DNA of 40,783 nt, taken from the NCBI GenBank assembly GCA_964509685.1, contig CAZDYQ010000019.1, positions 1-40,783 of the forward strand, in the 5' to 3' direction. Positions 1 through 8,625 of this stretch are shown in pieces. A program made the translations under genes and the position numbers. Under the pieces are notes generated by a model, which was given only the letters and a program-made list of their open reading frames with translations, made no database searches and was not told where the DNA came from. This DNA comes from JAMLIN01 sp964509685. Its GTDB lineage: Bacteria > Pseudomonadota > Gammaproteobacteria > Burkholderiales > Burkholderiaceae_E. Each line of letters begins with the position of its first letter. The stretch's first letter is position 1.

Positions 1-444
1 CGAGCGCGCGGGCGAGCGCGACCATCTTCTGCTGGCCGCCCGACAGGAGCAGCGCCCGACGCTCGCGCATCTCGCGCAACTCCGGAAGCACATCGTAGAC
101 GAAGTCGAGCCGGGGCGAGGGCTGCAGGGTCTTCGAGACCCAGACCGGCACGAGGATGTTCTCCTCGACCGTGAGCTCGGGCACCAGGCCGCGGTCCTCC
201 GGCATGTAGCCGAAGCCGAGCGCCGCGCGCGCATGCGCCGGCATGTCGGCGAGATCGCTCCCGTCGAAGGCGATCCTGCCGGCCGTCGGCCGCAGGTGGC
301 CCATGAGCGTGCGCATCAGCGTGGTCTTGCCGGCGCCGTTTCGTCCCGTGAGCCCGACCATCGTGCCCGGCTCGAGCGACAGGGAAAAACCGCGCAGGGC
401 CTCGACGGAGGCAATGGTGACGCGGATCGAGTCGATTTCGAGCA

Positions 445-445
<1 letters not shown>
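1..445 (-). CDS. livF: Branched-chain/HAAT-type ABC transporter ATP-binding protein LivF (3' end cut off)
   Basis: This is the N-terminal 148 residues of a cytoplasmic ATPase that powers an ABC importer of the hydrophobic amino acid (HAAT) family. Walker A GRNGAGKT lies at residues 34-41, the Q-loop region follows, and the signature LLSGGQQK is at about 133-140. Walker B and the C-terminus lie beyond the left edge. The ATG shares one base with the livG stop (TGATG), which indicates translational coupling. It is the last gene visible in the operon gntR > binding protein > livH > livM > livG > livF. The symbol gives the family role; the substrate need not be a branched-chain amino acid. It is truncated only by the window, not by mutation. 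Confidence 0.92.
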
Positions 446-1196
<751 letters not shown>

Positions 1197-1200
<4 letters not shown>

Positions 1201-2195
1201 GCGGTCGGCCCCGTAGAAGCCGGCCGCGCCGCGGGCCGGCGCGACCAGAGCGAGCCGATGCCCATGGGCAGGAAGCGGATCACGACCAGCAGGAACAGGC
1301 CCAGCGCGAGCTGCCAGGTGTTCGGGAAGTAGAGCGCGGAGAAGGAGCGGACGAGCTCGAGCAGGAGCGCCGCCACGAACACCGCCGCCACGCTGTGGTG
1401 GCCGGCGAGGATGGCGAGGAAGACGAACTCGCCGGACGTCGTCCAGTAGCTGAAGTTGGGCTCGACATGGCCGAGCGCGAGGACGGTGAGCGCGCCGCCC
1501 ACCCCGCCGAGGAAGGCCGCGATGATGTAGTCGGTGGCGAGCAGCCGGCGCACCGAGGCGCCGAGGTACTCGACGCGAAGCTCGTTCTCGCGCACCGCCA
1601 GGGCGACGAGGCCGCGGGTCGAGTCGAAGTAGACCCGGGCGGCCAGGCCGAGCAGGCCGGTAACGGCCACCGCGAGCAGGTACATCGCGAAGTTCCCCTG
1701 GTCCGCCTCCACCCCGATGCCGAAGAAGGTCGGTCGCGACAGGTTGAACCCGTCGGAGCCGCCGAGGGCGGTGGTCTTCACCAGGATGCCGTAGAGCACC
1801 ATGGACAGCGCGAGCGTGAGCATCGCGAAGAAGATGCCGCGGTAGCGCGACAGCAGCGGCGCGAAGGGCGCGGCGATCACGACCGCGCCGATGCCGCCGA
1901 TCGCGACCAGCAGCAGCGCGTCGCTCAGGCCCCAGTACATGCCGGCGAGCGCGGCCGCATAGCCGCCCGCGGCGAACACCAGGCCCTGGCCGAAGGAGAC
2001 CACGCCGCCGCGCATCATCAGCACGATGCCGAGCGTGACGACCCCGTGCGAGGCAGCCATCGTTCCCACGAACAGGAGCCACCGCGGGAGCACGAAGGCG
2101 CAGCCCATGAGCACGAGGATCGCCGCGACGCCCGCCGCGAGCTGGCGGCGCGCCGGCGCCCTCCCGGGGGCGTGTCGGTGCACGGTATCGTCCAT
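1197..2195 (-). CDS. livM: Branched-chain/HAAT-type ABC transporter permease LivM
   Basis: This 332-residue inner-membrane permease has about eight to ten hydrophobic segments, starting near residue 20. The family pattern GGVVSFGQGLVFAAGGYAAA lies in the N-terminal third and a coupling-type region RENELRVEYLGAS in the middle. It forms the transmembrane pore together with LivH. It starts at the ATG only seven bases after the livH stop, and its own stop overlaps the livG start by four bases. The length is typical for LivM. The cytoplasmic C-terminal tail is Arg/Ala/Pro-rich and probably disordered. Confidence 0.93.
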
Positions 2196-2202
2196 GGCTT
2201 GC

Positions 2203-3096
2203 CTATATCTTTCGCGCCTGGATGCGCTGGAAAAGCCCCTCGGGGCGGAACATGAGGACCACCGCCATCGCGATGTAGATGCTGAAGAGCTCCGCGGCCG
2301 GCCAGGTGTGGACGGCGAGCGCCCGCGCGATCCCGACGATGAGCGCCCCGATGGCCGCGCCCTCGATGCTGCCGAGCCCGCCGATGATTACGACGGCGAA
2401 GGAGATGATGATCACGCCGACCGACAGGCCGGGCTGCACCGACACCATGGGGGCGGTGAGGGCGCCGCCCAGTGCCGCGAGGAAGATCCCGAACAGGAAG
2501 GCGCCGGTGTAGATCCGCGACACGTTGACGCCCATGCTGCTCGCGATCTCGGCGTTGTGGATGACCGCGAGCACGATCTTGCCGGTGCGCGTGCGGTTCA
2601 GTCCCCACCACACCCCGATCCCGCACAGCACCGCCACCAGCACGAGGGCGAAGTCGTAGCCCACGTACGTGAGCGGCCCGAAGTCGATGTTGCCGAACAG
2701 CGAGTAGGGCTCGAACACGTAGTAGGGCGTCGTTCCCCAGACGAGCTTGGTGATGTCCTCGAGCGCGAGGAACAGCGCGTAGGTCACCAGCACGAGCAGG
2801 ACCTCGTCGCGCCCGTAGAAGGGCCGCAGGAGCAGCCTTTCCGTCAGGGGGGCGAGCACGGCGGCGACCGCCAGCGCCGCGACCGGCAGGATCGCGACGG
2901 TCGTCCACTCGGGCATGTCGGCCCCGACCAGCCAGCCCACGAAGCTGGCGGCCGCGTAGGCGCCGAGCGCATAGAAGCTCCCGTGCGCGATGTTGAGGAT
3001 GCGCAGCACGCCGAAGACGAGCGTGAGCCCGACCGCGACGATGAACAGCCACGCGGCGTAGGTAATGCCGTCGATCAGGATGGTCAGGGCGAGCAT
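2203..3096 (-). CDS. livH: Branched-chain/HAAT-type ABC transporter permease LivH
   Basis: This 297-residue inner-membrane permease has the LivH hallmark near the N-terminus (LTLVFGVLRILNIAHGSFYALG), a cytoplasmic loop NRTRTGKIVLAVIHNAEIASSMGVN that would contact the ATPases, and the C-terminal FRPEGLF motif of the family. Length is typical. The ATG has a purine-rich GAGAAGAAG stretch upstream as a modest ribosome site. It is separated from the binding-protein gene by 153 bases that carry a tandem repeat and a strong hairpin, whereas the following junctions are tight or overlapping. Confidence 0.93.
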   Translation of the reverse strand: MLALTILIDGITYAAWLFIVAVGLTLVFGVLRILNIAHGSFYALGAYAAASFVGWLVGADMPEWTTVAILPVAALAVAAVLAPLTERLLLRPFYGRDEVLLVLVTYALFLALEDITKLVWGTTPYYVFEPYSLFGNIDFGPLTYVGYDFALVLVAVLCGIGVWWGLNRTRTGKIVLAVIHNAEIASSMGVNVSRIYTGAFLFGIFLAALGGALTAPMVSVQPGLSVGVIIISFAVVIIGGLGSIEGAAIGALIVGIARALAVHTWPAAELFSIYIAMAVVLMFRPEGLFQRIQARKI

Positions 3097-3130
3097 CGCA
3101 GCTTCTTCTCGTGCGAGGCGCCGCGTGCGG

Positions 3131-3160
3131 CGGCGCGGTCGGGGGCGGCGCGGTCGGGGG
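3131..3160. repeat. 15-bp tandem direct repeat upstream of livH
   Basis: Two perfect copies of CGGCGCGGTCGGGGG lie head to tail at 3131-3145 and 3146-3160, with a degenerate third copy beginning at 3161. They sit 35-64 bases upstream of the livH start in the gap after the binding-protein gene. G-runs on the plus strand could form a quadruplex, but this is only a possibility. No function is known to me. Confidence 0.6.
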
Positions 3161-3163
3161 CGG

Positions 3164-3191
3164 CGCCGGCGGCGCGTCCACGCCGCCGGCG
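3164..3191 (-). other. Strong intercistronic GC hairpin between binding-protein gene and livH
   Basis: An 11-bp perfect inverted repeat (3164-3174 with 3181-3191) encloses a six-base loop. It lies about 60 bases past the stop of the substrate-binding-protein gene in the direction of transcription. There is no T-run, so it is not a typical rho-independent terminator. Hairpins at such positions in other ABC operons protect the upstream mRNA from 3' exonucleases and raise binding-protein yield; that role is inferred here. Confidence 0.5.
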
Positions 3192-3249
3192 GAGTCCGGC
3201 GCTGCTCAGGCGCGGGGCCGGCCTCGCCGCGCTCCCTCCGGGGAAGGCC

Positions 3250-4548
3250 TCAGCACTTGGCCCCGGGCATGCCGGCCGTGAGCCATTCCTCCGAGGTCAT
3301 GTTGGCGGGCGGCATCACGCATTCGGCGGGGAAGCGTTCGATATCCACGAGGTCCACGCGGTTCAGCTTCTCGTTCCACTGGGTGCGCCCGATCGCGGTG
3401 TCCTGGATCGCCTGGTGGCCGTTGCCGAGCACCATGCGGATCCGGCCGGCGGGCGAATCCCACTCGGAGCCCTTCAGCGCCGCGGCGATCTGCTCGTGCG
3501 TCGGCTTCTTGCCGCCGTTGGCCTCCATCGCCTTCTCGACCGCGAGCTTCAGGCCCATGAGCGCCTGCGCCATGCGGTACGGGGCCTGCACGGGATAGAC
3601 GCCGTTGGCCTTCTCGTAGCCCTGGAACCACCAGTCGTTGAGCTCGGACTTGGGCGACATCAGGCCGTAGGCGCCGCGGGCCCCGAGGATCACGCCATCG
3701 GGCATCCGCTTGCCGAGCCCGGGCAGCACATGGTCGGCCGCCGAGAGCACGACCTGGCTGCGCTTCATCAGTCCGCGCGGCGCCGACTGGAGGATGAAGG
3801 CCTGGAGGTCGCCGCCCCAGAGGCTCGAGTGGGTGACCGAGGCCGGCTTCGAGAGCAGGGCCGAGATCTCCGTGCCGTACTGTCCGGCGCCGAACTTCGG
3901 CCGCAGGTCCTCGCCCGTCTTCGCCTCGGGATAGAGGACCTTCATCGCGAGCTGGAAGTCCTTGAGCGAATCGTGTCCCCAGGCGTAGTCCTGGTTGATG
4001 TAGTTGATCGTCTCGACCTTGATGTTCTTGCGCTTGAGGTAGTGGGCGAGCGAGACGTTGTCCATCGTCGCGTGCGACGCGGTGCGGAACACGTACTGGT
4101 ACTCGCGTTCCTCGAACACGCGCGGCGTGCCGCAGTCGTACAGGAGCAGGAAGCGCTTCATCTCCTCGGCGGCCGGCGCGACCGCGAGACAGTCGCCCGA
4201 GCTCACATAGCCCACCACCGCGTCCACCTTCTCGCGGTCGTAGAGGTTGCGCAGCTCCTGGACCTGCTTGGTCGCGCCGCCTGCCTCGTCCACGTAGATG
4301 GGCTCGATCGTCAGGCCACCGAAGCCCTTCTTGTCGTACGGCGCGGGCGCGGTGCCCGCGTTGAACTCGCTGATGAGGAACTTGGCGCCGTTGACCGCCG
4401 GGATGCCGAAGCTGTCGGCGGCCTGGCCGGACAGGAAGCTGACGATGCCGATCCTGAACGTCTCCTGCGCCTGCGCGAGCGGCGCGGTCGCGAGGGCCGC
4501 GGCGACGGCCGTCGCCCCGGCGAGGCGATGCAACTTGCGGTGGGTCAT
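3250..4548 (-). CDS. ABC transporter substrate-binding protein, HAAT (LivJ/LivK-like) family
   Basis: This 432-residue periplasmic type I binding protein belongs to the first HAAT importer. It has a Sec signal peptide: basic MTHRK start, hydrophobic core, and likely cleavage after AQA near residue 28. The mature protein begins ETFRIGIVSFLSG, the standard first strand of this fold. Family features include VDAVVGYVSSGDCLAVAP and a repeated two-lobe architecture. The ATG overlaps the gntR stop by four bases, so the long upstream extension of the frame is not used. The ligand cannot be read from sequence; amino acids, amides, urea-like compounds and aromatic acids are all bound by relatives. Confidence 0.9.
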   Translation of the reverse strand: MTHRKLHRLAGATAVAAALATAPLAQAQETFRIGIVSFLSGQAADSFGIPAVNGAKFLISEFNAGTAPAPYDKKGFGGLTIEPIYVDEAGGATKQVQELRNLYDREKVDAVVGYVSSGDCLAVAPAAEEMKRFLLLYDCGTPRVFEEREYQYVFRTASHATMDNVSLAHYLKRKNIKVETINYINQDYAWGHDSLKDFQLAMKVLYPEAKTGEDLRPKFGAGQYGTEISALLSKPASVTHSSLWGGDLQAFILQSAPRGLMKRSQVVLSAADHVLPGLGKRMPDGVILGARGAYGLMSPKSELNDWWFQGYEKANGVYPVQAPYRMAQALMGLKLAVEKAMEANGGKKPTHEQIAAALKGSEWDSPAGRIRMVLGNGHQAIQDTAIGRTQWNEKLNRVDLVDIERFPAECVMPPANMTSEEWLTAGMPGAKC

Positions 4549-5336
4549 GGCAGGGTCTCCTCGTGTGGTTGTCTCGCAGTCAGTGGGTGGGCGGGCCAGC
4601 GAACCGCCTCGTCGAGGCGAAACCCGGCGAGTTCGAAGCCGCGACGGAAGTCGGCCAGGTGCCGCCGCATCCAGTCCTCGGCCACTTCGGGCCTTTGGGT
4701 CACCAGCGCCTCGTGGATACGGCGATGCGCCTCGAGATTGCGCGCCGCCGCCTGCGGCAGGCGGGCCTCGACCGCGCCGAGGATCGGCGCGTAGAGCAGG
4801 CTCACGGGTTCGCGCGCGAGCATCAGCATCCGGTTGCCGCTCGCGCGCGCGACCGTCGCATGAAAGGCGACATCCAGCTCCGCCGTGGGATGCCGCCGCG
4901 TCACCGCGCGTGCCGTCGCCTTCATGTTCGCTGCGAGCGCCGCGAGATCCGCCTCGCTGCGCTTGCTCGCGGCGAGCCGCGCGGCGAGCGGCTCGAGCGT
5001 GAGCGCGACTTCCCAGAGCTCGAGGAATGTGACGTGCTGGAGCAGGAGGGCGCGCGTGGCTCTCGGGGCGAGGTCGAACAGGCCGGGCATGGCGACCTGC
5101 AGCCTGCGGCCGGCGGTGCGCGACACCAGGCCCTCCTGTTCCAGCAGGCGAATGGCTTCCCGCACCGTGGACCGGTTGACCCCGAAGCGCTCGGCGAGCG
5201 CGGTCTCGGTGGGGAGTGCATCGCCGGGCTTGAGCTGCCCCGACAGGATCATCCGTTCGATCTCCGTCGACAGTGCCCGGTACGCGGGCGCATGACGAAG
5301 CGGGCGGAAGATCCCGCCGGGGGCCGGATCGCTCAA
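4545..5336 (-). CDS. GntR-family (FadR/FCD type) transcriptional regulator
   Basis: This 263-residue regulator has an N-terminal winged helix-turn-helix (about residues 17-80, including LPTETALAERFGVNRSTVRE) and a C-terminal all-helical FCD ligand domain with the metal-ligand-like pattern ELDVAFHATVARASGN. I place the start at TTG 5336 because GGAGGA ends four bases upstream of it. An in-frame TTG at 5396 would add 20 residues, but it lies inside a palindrome that looks like a GntR operator. The stop overlaps the binding-protein start by four bases, so the regulator heads the transport operon and probably controls it and itself in response to the transported compound. Confidence 0.88.
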   Translation of the reverse strand: MSDPAPGGIFRPLRHAPAYRALSTEIERMILSGQLKPGDALPTETALAERFGVNRSTVREAIRLLEQEGLVSRTAGRRLQVAMPGLFDLAPRATRALLLQHVTFLELWEVALTLEPLAARLAASKRSEADLAALAANMKATARAVTRRHPTAELDVAFHATVARASGNRMLMLAREPVSLLYAPILGAVEARLPQAAARNLEAHRRIHEALVTQRPEVAEDWMRRHLADFRRGFELAGFRLDEAVRWPAHPLTARQPHEETLP

Positions 5337-5385
5337 GGTCTCCTCCGCCTCCAGGCCGTGTTTCTCGGTCGTTCTGTTTGCCCGA

Positions 5386-5396
5386 TTGTCGGACAA
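5386..5396. promoter_or_regulatory. Candidate GntR/FadR-type operator upstream of gntR
   Basis: TTGTCGGACAA is a perfect palindrome around a central G. It fits the N-GT-N3-AC-N form of FadR-subfamily operators. It lies 50 bases upstream of the preferred gntR start. About 35 bases further upstream on the minus strand is TTGACG (plus 5428-5433), a possible -35 element, although no convincing -10 follows. The likely role is autoregulation of gntR and the HAAT operon. Confidence 0.5.
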
Positions 5397-5486
5397 GTGG
5401 GGCTACTTTCCGGCCGCCGGGCGCCGGCGTCAAGCACTTGATGTCGTGCGACGCAGCATCCGAGCGGCCGTAATGCGAACCGGTAC

Positions 5487-6014
5487 TCAGTGGGCCGCGA
5501 GTTCTTCCCAGATCTCCGGGTAGTCGATGGTCACCACGCCCTGCTCGACGAGCTGGCGCGACGACTTGCCGCTGTCGGGAATGACCGTGTCCGCATCGGC
5601 CCCGAGGCGCTTGAGGATGCGCGCCCACTGCGCGCTGATGCGCGGATTGCGGTTCTCCCAGTAGGTGGACACGGTGATCAGCATCGAGCCGTACCGTCCT
5701 CCGTAGGTCGGGTCGGCCTGGCGATCCTCGATGAGGTGCAGCGCGAGGCGCTGGCAGTTCTTCAGGAAGGCGCCGAAGAGCGGGGTCCACTTGATGTCGT
5801 CCTCGTAGGCGCCGTCGTAGGGCTGGATGCCCTCGAGCGCGTCGGAGAGCTCCGCGCACGTCCTGCACGCGCGCATGTCCTGGAAGCTGCAGGAGCGGCC
5901 CTCCTGCGCCCCGGCGGCGCCCGGCAGGGCGATCAGCGCGGCGGCAAGCAAGGGCAGAACCATGCGCGCCGCAAGGAATCGTGAAGTGCGTGGTACGGGA
6001 GGGCGAATCGTCAT
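5487..6014 (-). CDS. Secreted/periplasmic protein of unknown function
   Basis: I do not recognise this 175-residue protein. It has a clear N-terminal signal: basic residues to about 12, a hydrophobic stretch of about 20, and likely cleavage after AGA near residue 36. The mature part has four cysteines in its first half (SCSFQDMRACRTCAEL, then KNCQRL), which suggests disulfides, and is rich in aromatic residues (PYDGAY, TYWENRN, DYPEIWEE). No catalytic motif is evident. The ATG at 6014 gives a complete signal peptide and has GAGG about ten bases upstream. It follows the decarboxylase gene by 77 bases on the same strand and is probably the last gene of the Lon/USP/esterase/decarboxylase operon. 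Confidence 0.75.
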   Translation of the reverse strand: MTIRPPVPRTSRFLAARMVLPLLAAALIALPGAAGAQEGRSCSFQDMRACRTCAELSDALEGIQPYDGAYEDDIKWTPLFGAFLKNCQRLALHLIEDRQADPTYGGRYGSMLITVSTYWENRNPRISAQWARILKRLGADADTVIPDSGKSSRQLVEQGVVTIDYPEIWEELAAH

Positions 6015-6091
6015 CGGGAAGGGCCTCGTCGGATGCGCTTCATGGAGGAATGGCGTCCGCTCGCGCGGCGGGAGCATGGGGCGCCCCCGCA

Positions 6092-7525
6092 TCATGCGCA
6101 CGGCAGCGAGCGCGCGACACGCGCGACCGCCTGCCAGGCCTGCTCGACATCCTCGCGCGTGGTGTCGAACGGTCCGACCTGGAAGCGGATCACGAGCCGG
6201 CCGTCCAGCCGCGTGGACGTCAGGTAGGTGGTGCCGTCGTCGTTGACGGCCTCGAGCAGCTTCTGGTTCAGCGCGTCGAGCGCCTCCGGCGACGACACGC
6301 CCGCGGGCGTGTAGCGGAAGCTGAAGAGCGAGAGCACCGGCGGGCTCGTCAGCTCGAAGTCGGGCGCTGCGTCGATCGCGCCGGCGAGTTCGCGCGCCCA
6401 TGCGACATGGTTGCGGATGCGTTCGCGCAGCCCTTCGAGTCCGTAGGCGCGCAGCAGGAACCAGAGCTTCAGCGCGCGGAACCGCCGGCCCAGCTGCACC
6501 GACCATTCGCTGAAATTGACGATCCCGTCGCGGCCGTGCGTCTTCAGGTACTCGGGCTGGATGGCGAGCGTGCGCACCAGCGGGACGGGGTCGCGCACGA
6601 AATGCGCCGAGCATTCCATCGGCACCCCGAGCCACTTGTGCGGATTGAACACGATGCTGTCGGCTTCCTCGATGCCGTCCCACATGTCGCGAAACTCCGG
6701 GCAGATCATGGCCGAGCCCGCCCAGGCGGCATCGACATGGAGATAGACGTCCGCGCGCCGCGCCGCCGCCGCGATCTCGCGCAGCGGATCGCTCGCGCCG
6801 ACCGACGTCGCGCCCACGCAGGCGACGATGCCGGCGGGCAGCAGGCCCGCGCGGCGATCGTCCGCGATCGCGGCTTCCAGCGCCCGCGGGTCGATACCGA
6901 GCCGGGGATCGCCCTTGCGCGTCGGCACCTGCACCACGTTGCGCGCGCCGATGCCCGCGACCCAGCAGGCCTTCTCGACGGAGCTGTGGGCATGCGGCGA
7001 CGTGTAGATGCGGACCTGCGGATGGGCGGCGAGGCCGTCCCGGTTGCCGTCCCAGGCGAGCGTCGTTTCGCGCATGGTGAGCACCGCGCACAGGGTCGCG
7101 CTCGACGCGGTGTCCTGGAGCACGCCCGAGAAGCCTTCCGGCAGGCCGACCGCCTGGCGCAGCCAGTCCACCATGCGCTGCTCGAGCTCGGTGGCGGCCG
7201 GCGAGGTCTGCCAGAGCATGTTCTGGGTGGACATGGCCCCGGCCAGCTGCTCGGCGATCACCGCCGGCGGCGCCGCGTTGGACGGGAAGTAGGCGAAGAA
7301 GCGCGGATGCTGCCAGTGGGTCATGCCGGGGGGCACGATCGACTCGAAGTCGGCGAAGATCCGCTCGAACGGTTCGGCCCGTTCCGGCGGCGAGTCCGCG
7401 ACCCTTGCCGCGATCTCCCCGGGTCGCAGCGGCGACCGCACGGGCCGCTCCCGCAGCCCCGCGCGATAGTCCGCCGCCCAGTCGGCCGCGCGATGCGACC
7501 AGTGCCGAAACGATTCAAGGTCCAT
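6092..7525 (-). CDS. Pyridoxal-phosphate group II decarboxylase (aromatic-L-amino-acid decarboxylase-like)
   Basis: This 477-residue cytoplasmic PLP enzyme matches the length of aromatic amino acid decarboxylases. The PLP lysine is Lys297 in NPHKW; Asp265 in HVDAAWAG would pair with the pyridine nitrogen; His180 in SPHAHSSVEKA is the residue that stacks on the cofactor ring in the family. The N-terminal THWQHPRFFAYFPSN segment is typical of DDC-family substrate-pocket regions. It probably decarboxylates an aromatic amino acid (Trp, Tyr, Phe or DOPA) to an amine, but substrate cannot be fixed from motifs. The start at 7525 overlaps the esterase gene by 11 bases, so the long upstream part of the frame is a shadow. 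Confidence 0.9.
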   Translation of the reverse strand: MDLESFRHWSHRAADWAADYRAGLRERPVRSPLRPGEIAARVADSPPERAEPFERIFADFESIVPPGMTHWQHPRFFAYFPSNAAPPAVIAEQLAGAMSTQNMLWQTSPAATELEQRMVDWLRQAVGLPEGFSGVLQDTASSATLCAVLTMRETTLAWDGNRDGLAAHPQVRIYTSPHAHSSVEKACWVAGIGARNVVQVPTRKGDPRLGIDPRALEAAIADDRRAGLLPAGIVACVGATSVGASDPLREIAAAARRADVYLHVDAAWAGSAMICPEFRDMWDGIEEADSIVFNPHKWLGVPMECSAHFVRDPVPLVRTLAIQPEYLKTHGRDGIVNFSEWSVQLGRRFRALKLWFLLRAYGLEGLRERIRNHVAWARELAGAIDAAPDFELTSPPVLSLFSFRYTPAGVSSPEALDALNQKLLEAVNDDGTTYLTSTRLDGRLVIRFQVGPFDTTREDVEQAWQAVARVARSLPCA

Positions 7526-8615
7526 TGCCCGCTCCTGCCGGGTGAATAGTGTTCTGGAGGATCGATCGAAACCGGCCCGGGCCCTGGCGAGCCTGGCCAG
7601 CGAGGAAGTCGAGGATAAGCGCTGTCGCCTCGGGCGGCGCGGGATCGAAGTAGTCATGGCTGCCGTCGCCGCCACTCCAGGCGTGGCCCAGGCCCTCGAT
7701 CCGCAGGCGCCGCGCCGCGAGCCGGCCGCCGACGAGCCAGTCGGCCTGATGCACCACGCGCTCGCCGAACGTCCGGCGGGCCTCGGCATCGGGCGGCGGC
7801 GGCGCCGCTCCGCTGGTCGCGCCGCCATTGAGCGCGATCGCCTGGACGACGAGGGCGTCGGCATTGGCCGACGCCACGGCCGTGTCCTCGACCCCCTGCA
7901 GCACGAGGACCGGCAGCCGCACGTCCCCGGCCGCGCGGCGGGCGGCCGCGCCGATCGCCGCGACATCGCGCCTCGTGCCATGCGCCATCGCGTCGCGCGC
8001 CTCGCGCGCGTCCCGGGCCGCGCCGGCGGGCAGGCCCGAATGGCAGGCGAGCGCCGCGAAGCGCCGGGGCGCATGGAGCGCGATCGCCGCGGCCAGCGCC
8101 GCACCGGACGAGAGGCCCACGATCCAGATGCGGCTCGCGTCGATGGCGAGGATGTCGCAGGCCTGCTCGACCTGCGCGAGCACGATGGCGGCCTCCCCGC
8201 GCCCGTCGGCCGTCGCCGGGTCGAACCAGTTCCAGCATCGCATCGGGTTGGCCAGCCGCCCCTGCTCGGGCATCAGGACCGCGATCCCGCGGGCGTCCGC
8301 ATGTGCCCGGATGCGCGTGCCGGCCGCGAAGTCGCGCGCCCGCTGGCGGCAGCCGTGGATCCAGACGAGCAGCGGCACCGCCGCTCCGGCCGGCATGCCG
8401 GCCGGCAGGTAGAGCTCGAACGCCCGGCGGGGCGCGACCAGGGGCCAGGCGGCGAGCCTGCCGTCGACGCTGGAGGCCTGGAGCCGCAGGGTACGACCGG
8501 GGGTCGCGGCGGCATCGCCCTCGCGCCAGCGACGCCATGCGAGCGAGGCGCCATCGGCGACCCGGCGCGCCGCTTCCGCGCCGCGCTGCGCGAGGCCGGC
8601 GAGCGTCCGCTTCAT
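7515..8615 (-). CDS. PHB depolymerase-family (LpqC/type 1 catalytic domain) esterase
   Basis: This 366-residue alpha/beta hydrolase resembles the catalytic domain of short-chain poly-hydroxyalkanoate depolymerases. The oxyanion segment is WIHGCRQ at 85-91, the CWNWF block at 127-131, the nucleophile Ser169 in GLSSG, the acid Asp in QGVEDTA, and the base His in GLGHAWSGG. Extracellular family members carry a signal peptide and substrate-binding domain. This one has neither: its first 33 residues are basic and amphipathic, which suggests an intracellular enzyme. The start at 8615 lies 10 bases after the upstream gene. Whether it cleaves PHB, short oligomers or other esters is uncertain. Confidence 0.82.
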   Translation of the reverse strand: MKRTLAGLAQRGAEAARRVADGASLAWRRWREGDAAATPGRTLRLQASSVDGRLAAWPLVAPRRAFELYLPAGMPAGAAVPLLVWIHGCRQRARDFAAGTRIRAHADARGIAVLMPEQGRLANPMRCWNWFDPATADGRGEAAIVLAQVEQACDILAIDASRIWIVGLSSGAALAAAIALHAPRRFAALACHSGLPAGAARDAREARDAMAHGTRRDVAAIGAAARRAAGDVRLPVLVLQGVEDTAVASANADALVVQAIALNGGATSGAAPPPPDAEARRTFGERVVHQADWLVGGRLAARRLRIEGLGHAWSGGDGSHDYFDPAPPEATALILDFLAGQARQGPGRFRSILQNTIHPAGAGNGP

Positions 8616-8625
8616 CGCGGTCGCC

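Noticed and set aside
2026..4794. 922-residue plus-strand open frame across livM-livH-binding protein
   Set aside because: Low-complexity Arg/Gly/Asp/His composition and spans several real genes on the other strand; a third-position GC artefact.
5981..7549. 522-residue plus-strand open frame opposite the decarboxylase
   Set aside because: It is an antisense shadow in GC-rich DNA. The minus strand shows a complete PLP decarboxylase with all motifs, while this frame is Arg/Ala/Gly-rich without a fold.
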